Source: Vitrella brassicaformis
Lineage: Eukaryota; Sar; Vitrellaceae
Assembly: GCA_001179505.1 (NCBI GenBank)
Contig: CDMY01000347.1
Span: forward strand, 306,839-346,500
Length of the DNA stretch: 39,662 nucleotides
Reading direction: 5' to 3'
The notes beneath the pieces were generated by a model, which was given only the letters and a program-made list of their open reading frames with translations, was not told the origin of the DNA and searched no databases. Shown here piece after piece: positions 32,304-39,662 of this stretch. Each line of letters starts with the position of its first letter. Position 1 is the stretch's first letter. The translations under genes and the position numbers were made by a program.

Positions 32304-33437
32304 ATGGTGAGTGAGCCACGGAAAGCATAGGCAGTCAAGAAGAAGCCAGATCTGTGCTGACAAGCGGCCCAGACAGACCTTGGAGGCAGGCAGCGAGGGG
32401 TGTGGCCGAGTGAGGGCGTCCATCAGGCAGAGGAGATGCTGTGTGTACCAGCGAGGCCAGATCAGCAGGCTGCGTGCGCTCGGCGACATCTGTCTGGTGT
32501 GTGGGGTGTGTTTGTGGCGTCTGTTGTGTTGTGTGTGCAGGGGGAGAAGAAGGACAACCCCATGCGGGAGATCCGCATCTCCAAGCTCGTCCTCAACATC
32601 TCTGTCGGAGAGGTATGTATCACACAGACACACACAAACAGTGGACACGCCTCACTCAGATGCCCGCCCTTGCCTGTCTGGTTGTCTGCAGTCTGGTGAT
32701 CGTCTCACACGCGCCGCCAGGGTGCTGGAGCAGCTGACAGGACAGAACCCTGTCTACTCAAAAGGTGCGCGTCTGTGAACAAATCCGATGGACACATCAC
32801 ATGTCATACGGTCGGTGTCCGCGTGTGTGTGGGATTGGGTGCGATGTCCTGCAGCTCGTTTCACCATCCGTAGCTTTGGTGTGCGTCGTAACGAGAAGAT
32901 CGCCTGCCACGTCACTGTCCGGGGCGAGCGGGCGGCAGAGATCCTCGAGCGAGGCCTCAAGGTCAAGGAATACGAGCTCGTCCAGAGGAACTTCTCTAAC
33001 AACGGTCAGCTGCTTCTGGTGCAGATGTGTGTGCTTCTTGTGTGTGTTCGATCCTCATAGCTATGATTGATGTTGTGTGTTCTCATGTGATGTGATGCTG
33101 CTGCACTGCAGGCAACTTTGGCTTTGGCATTCAGGAGCACATCGACCTGGGCATCAAATACGACCCCTCGACCGGTGAGTGAGTGGGGTGGGTGACACGG
33201 CCACCATACCATCCCCCTGCTGCACTGCAGTGTGCAGCCGCTAATGCCGAATCACTTGCCTGAGTGTGTGCAGGTATCTACGGTATGGATTTCTACGTGC
33301 ACCTGTCCCGCCCGGGTCACCGCGTGGCGACCCGCCGGCGCAAGACGGCGAGCGTCGGCCACTCGCACCGCATCACCAAGGATGACGCCATGAACTGGTT
33401 CAAGGACAAATACGAAGGCGTCATCCTCGCCAAGTGA
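32304..33437 (+). CDS. RPL11: 60S ribosomal protein L11 (uL5)
   Basis: Six coding exons: 32304-32306, 32541-32612, 32692-32764, 32855-33004, 33112-33174 and 33274-33437. They total 525 nt, 174 residues, the usual size. Diagnostic stretches are [77 protein letters not shown] and [14 protein letters not shown]11 binds 5S rRNA with L5 in the central protuberance of the large ribosomal subunit. The first coding exon is the ATG alone, with the GTGAGT donor directly after it and a 234-nt intron. This is required because no other in-frame ATG precedes GEKKDNPM. Confidence 0.95.
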
Positions 33438-33785
33438 TCGGGGCACATGACCGGGTGGGTGGGTGTGGGCGGTCGGTGTGGTGGCTTTCCAGCGCCTGTC
33501 TGCCTCTCTGCCTTGATGGATGGATGAATGGATGGGTGCTGGTGGGTGTGGTGTGTCGACAACGAACCGAACCGATGTGACGCGTTTCGTGTTCTTGTTA
33601 ATGGAATGGATGCGATGCATTGATTGATCATGTGTTGATCGCACCAACATGCACAGCGTGCACCAGAGGCATGAAAACACCTGGATGGCACCAACTCATG
33701 AAGGCCTCGCTTCATCAAACAGCGTCCTGGACGTTCTCTCACACAAACAAAACCTCGCGTCGCATGGCGTCCGTGCGCGCCGTGG
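33438..33785. other. Intergenic spacer, RPL11 / PSMA4 3' ends
   Basis: About 350 bp between convergent stop codons, with GGAT repeats at 33516-33534 and GGGTG tracts. No coding sequence is visible. Confidence 0.5.
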
Positions 33786-34710
33786 TTATGACGTGGTGGT
33801 GGTGGTGGTGGTTTGCTGCTGCTCCTGTTCCAGCTTCTTGCTCTCAGCGAGGATCTCGTCGTTGGTGAGCATCCTGTGGCTGACCTTGCCGTCCTTGACG
33901 GTCAGCACGGCGAACTCGCACTTGTCGCTGGTGAGGCTCGAGCTCTCGGTTGTCTTGAGCAGCACCTTGGCCGCCAGGTGCACCGCCTCGTCGAGCGCCA
34001 TGTCCTCCTTCCAGTCCTGCACACACAACACACAGCACGGCCCTCCCCTGTCTGTGTGTGTGTGTGTGAGAATGGCAGAGCAGGGCAGAGCGGACGGACC
34101 TGTTTGAGCATGGGGACCGCCGAGCTGTAGTTGTTGCCGATGGCTGTGGCTTTCCAGCCGGTGTAGTTGCCCGCGGGGTCCGACTGGTACAGCTGAAAGC
34201 CAAAGTGGCGGTCCCATCCCGCAAACATAAACGACACGCCGAACGGACGCAGACCGCCGAACTGCGTGTATTGCTGACAGGCAGACAGACAGACAGACAG
34301 ATGGGCATCTGCGCATGTGTGAGGCAGAGGCCGCGTTAGGCTTGTGTGCGTACCTGTTTGTAGTCGCACAGCGAGACGACGAGCTGCTCGACGGGCTCGT
34401 TCTCGCCGTACCTGGAGAAGTAGTGCTGGGCGTTGATGCGTGCCCGGTTGACGAGTGCGTTTGCGTCGCTGGTGAGGCCGGCCACCGCCACAATGACGTG
34501 GTCATCGATCTTGTAAACCTTCTCGCCGCGCTTGCCGGGGTCGACGAGCTTGGTGGTCTCTTTCTTCTCGCCCGCCAGCACCACCCCGTCCTTGGCCTGA
34601 ATGCCGATGACCGACCCCGCGTGGCTGATGGCCTCGATGGCGTACTCGACCTGATGCAGGCGGCCCTCGGGCGAAAAGGTCGTCGTCCGCTGGTCGTACC
34701 GCCGCGCCAT
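33786..34710 (-). CDS. PSMA4: 20S proteasome subunit alpha type-4 (alpha-3)
   Basis: Three exons (34710-34354, 34273-34100, 34016-33786) sum to 762 nt, 253 residues. It starts [20 protein letters not shown], the alpha-subunit N-terminal signature, then [12 protein letters not shown]. The stretches [45 protein letters not shown] and AIGNN match alpha-3 specifically. Alpha-3 is a non-catalytic part of the outer gate rings of the 20S core particle. The tail ends in a Gln run and about seven Thr coded by a GGT/ACC microsatellite (33791-33813), so its length may vary. It is divergent from the dioxygenase gene. Confidence 0.95.
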
Positions 34711-34945
34711 CGATGGATCTGTGGATCAGACGGGAGAGGGCTGACTCAATGCGCCGCGCGGCACGACACGACACGACACGAGGAGAGAGATGCGACGTGT
34801 TGCAAGCGAGGCCGCTGCAAATGGCGAACAGGTGCACACGGGGTCTCGCTACTCTCCTTCACCGCAGTACTTCAATGCTTCAGTTTCAAGCTTGCTGCTC
34901 CCTGAAACCGATCCGCCGTTCGACAGTTCGCAATTGGGAAGAGAA
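34711..34945. promoter_or_regulatory. Divergent promoter interval, PSMA4 / dioxygenase
   Basis: A 235-bp interval with TGCTCCCTGAAACCG at 34896-34910, 36 bp before the dioxygenase ATG, and TTCGCAATTG at 34927-34936. The first is an exact match to the element in the GSK3/WDR82 interval. The frame of the dioxygenase is open through much of it, so an upstream start cannot be excluded. Confidence 0.5.
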
Positions 34946-36286
34946 ATGGCCATTGGGAACGCTCCGGCTGACGACGTGTCTGGCGCGAGCGCCACGACGT
35001 CAAAAAAATGGGAGAAGGTGGTCGACAAGGAAGAGATCTGTTCTGAAAAACTCGCCTACTCATGGGCAGCTGCCGCAGAGCAACGGCGAGTCGGGAGGAT
35101 AGATATCGGCGAGTCACAGGACGCCTTCGTCCTGACCGATGTGCTCGCGGCAGGTGAGTGCGAGTTTCTCATCAGCGCGACTGAAGAAGCTGGGTACACC
35201 TTCTGGGTAAGAAAAACGCCACACAGCGGGCCGCCATCTCCGATGTCCGTGTGCCTGCAGATCGGTCATTGTCAATGTGTCTGTTGTGCGTGTCAGGACA
35301 CTTCAGCCAATCCATCGAGTGATTTTAGGAGCGCATGGACCTGCGAGGTGACCAATACAGCCCTCGCAGCTGCAGTGTGGGTGAGCAGGCGGGCGATGTG
35401 ACAGCATGGCTCGGTGTGCACTGTTTCAATGTGTGTGTGTGATGCAGGAGAGGGTCAAGGATCACGTCGTCCTGGAGATAACTTTCGACAATGAAGATGA
35501 TGAGCGGTTCGAGAGGGACCTCCGCGGCACGTGGGTTGCCTGCGGCGTCAACGAGAACCTCCTCTTTGCCCGCTACTCGGACGGTGGTCATTTTGGGCCG
35601 CACTCGGACGGCTGCACAGTGGTTGATATCAACCACCGGTCACTTTTTCCCCTGCTGCTCTATCTCAACACACCCGAAGGTAAGGTGAGGCGGGGCATCC
35701 ACGTGCCATCTCTGTGTATGCGGGATGTGTGTGGCGCTGTGTGTGTGTGCTTTATCCAGGTGGTGGCGAGACGGTCATCATCAAGGACGAGCAGAGGGAG
35801 TGCCCGATTCCCACTGACGCCCAGGGCAGATACACGGCTCGTGACGACCTGGTCATAGAGCGAGTGCCAGCCGTCCGGGGGAGAGCTCTCTGCTTCTACC
35901 AAACACAGGTGCGACGGTCAGGCGGGTGTGAAGCACTGCAGATAGCACCCAACGCCTTCCCCTGTGCGCTGCTGTGTTCAGATGCATGAGGGTGCGGCCG
36001 TGGCTGAGGGCGCGGAGAAATACGTCATCCGAAGCGACGTCATGTATCGCAGAAAGGTGGGTGACAACACACGAACGAATACATCACACGATGTGTCATC
36101 CATTCACTGTCACGCTCTGCCTTCACACAGGACCCCATATTGACATCGCCTGAGGACCGTGAGGCTTTTGCGCTGTGGCAAGAGGCGCAGCTGTTGGCCG
36201 AGAAGGGCGAGATAGAAGAGGCCCAGCGGAAGTTCAGGCGTTGCTTCAAGCTGTCTCGAGGGCTGGCGGAGCTGTATGGCATGTGA
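34946..36286 (+). CDS. 2-oxoglutarate/Fe(II)-dependent dioxygenase (prolyl 4-hydroxylase-like)
   Basis: Six exons (34946-35206, 35297-35380, 35448-35679, 35760-35908, 35982-36056, 36131-36286) sum to 957 nt, 318 residues. The double-stranded beta-helix core is clear: LFARYSDGGHFGPHSDG gives the HxD iron ligands, LFPLLLYLNTPEGGGETVII the core strands and GRALCFYQTQMHEGA the distal His. YVIRSDVMYRR supplies the Arg expected to hold 2-oxoglutarate. Family members hydroxylate proteins or small molecules using oxygen and 2-oxoglutarate; the substrate here cannot be told. A C-terminal helical extension (ALWQEAQLLAEKGEIEEAQR, then KFRRCFKLSRGLAELYGM) looks TPR-like and is an unusual addition. There is no signal peptide, so a cytosolic or nuclear location is likely. 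Confidence 0.9.
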
Positions 36287-36463
36287 TCGACCTGACCTCG
36301 TGTAATGTGTATTGTGTATATGTGTGTGGATGGACTATTGAGTGAATGGACGTACGTATTTGTCGATGGGATCGATAACACACAGAGAACAGACAGGCAG
36401 AGAAGCAGAGAAGCAAGCAAACAAGCGGAGACGGCTACGGTGATTTGATTGTCTGACGTCACG

Positions 36464-37293
36464 ATGCTGTCTGCCCGCCTGTGCTTCGCTTTGATTCTGT
36501 TCCTCGCTGTGTCGACGTCGTCCGTCTCGGCCAATGACGTGTCGACGTTGCGTCGGATCTTCAATGAGGTTGTCTCGACAGCCTTCCGCCCAATCAAGTG
36601 AACACATTGCATAAGTCGATGATGACTGACAGTGTGTGCACTTTTGTGTCAGTGCCCAGCTGAATTTGGACGCCATGGGCCGGTACCCCACAGCGAAACC
36701 CGTCGCCATGCAGGGAGGTCAGCCCGCGTCAATGAGAGAGGCAGAGACAGGGACACAGCAGATCTGTGTGCCTGTGTGTGGTTTGTGCAGCGCTGAGCAG
36801 TTTGTCTGGCGGCTCGTTTGTCGAGGTGGCCGCAGCGTCCCGCCAGGCGTCTGATGCACTCAGCGTGACGCCCGAAGACGTCCGCAAACAACTCAAGGAG
36901 TGTAAGCAACGACTGACACAGTGGGCGTGGCGTCCATGTGTGTCTCTCTGTGTTGGTCGCATGTGCGATGACAAGTCTCGATGGCTACACGGCCCCGCTG
37001 CTGAGTGCTCTGAGTCTGACATCGCCCACCGGCGAACTCCGGCCCGCTGACTTTGCTGACAGCACAGCCGCGGAGGACACACAAGTACAAGTGCAAGTGC
37101 CCCCGCCAACACAGACAGAGACACAGCCGCCAGCTGCGGCCGTGATGCAGCCCACGCAGCAAAGTAAGCCCACGTCTGCATGGATGTATGTGCGTGACTT
37201 ATGTTGTTGATGGTGTGTGTGTGCCTCGTGTGTGCAGTGCCTTTGTTCCGAAGCCGGCATGTGGCCGTGAACGTGTCGGCACACACACAATAG
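36464..37293 (+). CDS. Predicted small secreted protein, unknown (183 aa)
   Basis: Five exons (36464-36597, 36653-36717, 36791-36899, 36976-37163, 37238-37293) sum to 552 nt with matching phases. The N-terminus is a clear signal peptide: MLSARLCFALILFLAVSTSS, cleavage probably near VSA-ND. The mature protein has helical segments (DVSTLRRIFNEVVSTAFRPI; SRQASDALSVTPEDVRKQLK), then a Gln/Pro/Thr-rich tail. No cysteines follow the signal, and I recognise no family. The exon 4 acceptor (GACAAG) is weak but fits the frame with a GTGTAA donor. Exon 4 contains a 24-bp sequence repeated at 37721, beyond the gene. Confidence 0.72.
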
Positions 37294-38206
37294 ACAGAAC
37301 GAGGGAGACATCATCGAGCGAGAGAGAGAAGACAGACTGACACACAGACAAATGTGCGTGCCCAGGCGCTGAGTGCATCCATGGCTGTGAGACGACACAC
37401 GTGTGTGCGTGATGTCTGTCGATGCCAACGCAAGACTAAGTGTGCAACAATCAGTCCATCTAAATCCTCATGATAGAAGGGGCCACGAAGAACACACTGC
37501 CAGGTGCGGCAGCAGCAGGGGACCGACGGCATGGGGGAGAGTCAAGAGGACAGCAGGCAGCCACATCGCTGCCTTCAACCAGATCTGTACTGCCAACAAA
37601 CTTTTGTCTCTGGTTGCCCCCTTCGTTAATGTGTGTAACGTGTGTAACGTTGCGTCCCATGTGGAGGAGGACCCTTGTCTGCGTCACCTCACTGACAGGT
37701 AATTTACTTGGCCAGCCAGGCAGCACAGCCGCGGAGGACACACACACACATTGCGGCAGCGGTCAGTGAGTGACACGCAAACTGCAGATGGGTCAACGCA
37801 TCCATCGCTGTGTGAGAGAGAAGCATTGAAGAGGTGAATCGTGCTTGGTCTCCGCGGAATAGACAGAAATACGTGGGAATGTTTACTGAACCAATATATG
37901 ATAGCTAAAGCAGGAGAGCATGCCAGGCCATACACACGGACCTCTGCGGCTGCTGCTGCTGCTGCTGCTCTGCATGATTGTGCGACACTGACTGCAACGA
38001 GGCCGGCCGCTTGCAGTGTCGCACACTCGTGCAGACAGCCCGTGTGTGTGTCCTGTCTGTCCTCCATGCTCTCGGACGTTCCACATGTAGGTAAGAAATA
38101 CCCACACACATACAGACGTCACCCGTGTGTGTCCGTGCTGTATATATTGGTTACGCATCTGTCCATACTGACTACGTGGGAACCGGTCCCTGCCGCCCTT
38201 CTATAC
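37294..38206. repeat. Spacer with repeat sequences between two secreted-protein genes
   Basis: About 910 bp holding the 170-bp inverted-repeat copy (37546-37715). Five bases later comes a 24-bp copy (37721-37744) of exon 4 sequence from the upstream gene (37060-37083). A short (CTG)n run lies near 37949-37970. No convincing coding exon is visible. Confidence 0.6.
37546..37715 (+). repeat. 170-bp inverted repeat, copy 1
   Basis: The sequence from GAGGACAGCAGGCAGCCACA to AATTTACTTGGCCAG is the reverse complement of 39493-39662. Aligned by eye, it has a single substitution (T versus C in CTGGTYGCCCCC) and no gaps. Similarity stops at GGCCAG on this side. The other border is set only by the window end, so the full element may be longer. 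It lacks an obvious coding frame or terminal repeat of its own. Confidence 0.93.
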
Positions 38207-39307
38207 TTATTCCTCGTCCATTTCGGCGGACTCGTCCATTTCGGCGTACAGCTTGGCCAAGGCGTCCTTGTAGGACTCGGGTTCCACCTTATCGACACTC
38301 TCCTTCTTGCAGCACCACTCCACTCTACCCGCTTGGCGGTCGGTCACGGCATCGCACGCGACCTTGCAGAACTCCTTGCTGCACTTACGGGACCACTGAC
38401 AGTGTGACACCACACCACACCACACCACATCACACACACATATGGATGGATGGATGGATCCCCAATGTCCAATGCCCACCTTGTACATCACTTCCCTCGA
38501 ATGCTTGAGGCCGTTCAGGCACGCCTGAACATTGATCACACCAGTGCAGTGCAGACCACGGCACACACGTGTGGTGGATCGGCCCTTTGTTGAATCGTGG
38601 TTCTACGTATGGTTCGGTGTCGTCTGGACAGCTGGTCCTCTTTCCGGTTCCGCACCCCTCGCCACGGGCGGCGCCCAGGTGGTCATCCTGGAAGCGGACC
38701 TGACCTGATGAAAGGCAAACCAATACGTATCTGCATCCAGCCATCCATCCATCCACCACACACCTACCCACCGGTTTTGGCCTTGTTGACGAGCTGCTGC
38801 TGGATGGTGTTGACGGCTTTGAGGGCGTCAGCGGTCATCTTGCTGGATGCCTTGACCATGTTCTTGGCCTGCTGCACCTTCTGCTGCGCGAGCGAAAACA
38901 TCCGCTGCTTGCTGGACACGCCATACGTTGCCGACAGCTCTCCTGATCACACACACACACGCACGCACACATACGTCGTCCTTCCATCCATCCATCCAAC
39001 CACCTGCACACCTTCCTCAGTGTCGGTGTCATCGGTCTGTTGTTCGAAGATCTCCTCACTACGGCTAAAAAACGACTCACCTGCACACACACACACATGA
39101 AGGCCAGCCGTATGTGAGCCATCCATGAGCGATGCGTGTGTGCTGCATAGATCTTTCAAAGATCTGCCCACCTGAGCTGTCGGACGGGCCCTCGCAGTTC
39201 ATGCCATACAGATCGCAGTCCTCATTCCGTCGAGCGGCGCCCACTGCGGCCGACATGGCCGCCGCGGCAATGAGGAGCGCATACGCCATGGTCGCCATGC
39301 CCGTCAT
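38207..39307 (-). CDS. Predicted secreted cysteine-rich protein, unknown (~249 aa)
   Basis: Exons 39307-39172, 39080-39012, 38942-38772, 38704-38565, 38524-38480 and 38395-38207. The start MTGMATMAYALLIAAAAMSA is a signal peptide ending near VGA-AR. A short acidic region (EEIFEQQTDDTDTEE), a helical stretch (QQKVQQAKNMVKASSKMTAD) and a Cys-rich C-terminus (KCSKEFCKVACD, EWCCKKE) follow, ending in acidic MDESAEMDEE. Between 38704 and 38480 the frame must change by one. A 40-nt intron at 38564-38525 (GTGCCG...TTCAG) restores it and brings the total to 750 nt. A frameshift or another exon layout would be alternatives. No family is recognised. Confidence 0.62.
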
Positions 39308-39492
39308 CGCCCGCACTCTCCGTCTGACGTGGTCAACCGACGGCTGGTTCTTCTTCCGCCGATCAGAACAACAAAGTCTTCCGCAACGAATCGCAAGGGA
39401 AGGGACTGGACTAATCGCAGGAATCCCGGATCTGCGAATCCCGGATCCCTGAATTGTTAGATCACTCTGAGCTTGCGGATCGAAACTCCTTC
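39308..39492. promoter_or_regulatory. Upstream region of the 38207-39307 gene
   Basis: About 185 bp from the start codon to the inverted repeat. It contains the direct repeat GAATCCCGGATC twice, at about 39420-39431 and 39436-39447. A promoter role is inferred from position only. Confidence 0.35.
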
Positions 39493-39662
39493 CTGGCCAA
39501 GTAAATTACCTGTCAGTGAGGTGACGCAGACAAGGGTCCTCCTCCACATGGGACGCAACGTTACACACGTTACACACATTAACGAAGGGGGCGACCAGAG
39601 ACAAAAGTTTGTTGGCAGTACAGATCTGGTTGAAGGCAGCGATGTGGCTGCCTGCTGTCCTC
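39493..39662 (-). repeat. 170-bp inverted repeat, copy 2 (runs off the window)
   Basis: Reverse-complement partner of 37546-37715 with one mismatch. It begins CTGGCCAAGTAAATTACCTG and continues to the last base of the window, so its outer end is unknown. It lies about 185 bp upstream of the secreted cysteine-rich gene. The two copies therefore flank that gene. Confidence 0.93.

Overview
The window is nuclear DNA from a compact, intron-rich eukaryotic genome. Introns are short (mostly 50-150 nt) and end in GT-rich tracts such as TGTGTGTGCAG or TGTCTGTCTGCAG. Intergenic DNA is full of (CA)n, (TGTC)n and (ATGG)n microsatellites. A plausible AP2-type DNA-binding protein, alveolate-like housekeeping genes and this intron style suggest a free-living alveolate related to Apicomplexa, such as a chromerid like Vitrella. 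That assignment is an inference from style; no marker gene proves it. Gene models were built by hand from open reading frames, splice signals and phase bookkeeping; for most multi-exon genes the exon lengths sum to a whole number of codons.

Layout. 1-2754: a minus-strand, six-exon candidate AP2-domain regulator. 3527-6175 (+): mRNA-decapping subunit DCP1. 6876-13439 (-): one very large unrecognised coiled-coil gene of about 25 exons. 13692-14553 (-): acidic ribosomal stalk protein P1. 14820-18890: three consecutive single-exon genes (an unknown 436-residue protein, a signal-peptide/one-TM protein and a small unknown protein). 18891-20274: a tandem repeat and a 300-base assembly gap. 20275-23700 (+): a C2-like multi-domain protein cut off by the gap. 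23701-25619: gene-free, simple-sequence rich. 25620-27727 (-): the kinase GSK3, divergent from 28147-29923 (+) WDR82/Swd2. 30532-32182 (-): a coiled-coil protein with a CHORD-like zinc module, divergent from 32304-33437 (+) ribosomal protein L11. 33786-34710 (-): proteasome subunit alpha-3 (PSMA4), divergent from 34946-36286 (+) a 2-oxoglutarate/Fe(II) dioxygenase. 36464-37293 (+) and 38207-39307 (-): two predicted secreted proteins of unknown role. A 170-bp near-identical inverted repeat lies at 37546-37715 and at the window end, 39493-39662.

Most genes are housekeeping functions of mRNA turnover, chromatin marking, translation, signalling and protein degradation, and they do not form an obvious pathway. 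Most neighbouring genes are arranged as divergent pairs sharing 120-770 bp of upstream DNA, and several of these intervals share short motifs (TGAAACCG and TCGCAWT). No convincing new multi-gene system was found. The most unusual items are the inverted repeat flanking a secreted-protein gene, the shared promoter motifs, two frame-required GC-AG introns, a 15-nt micro-exon, and a run of intronless lineage-specific genes.
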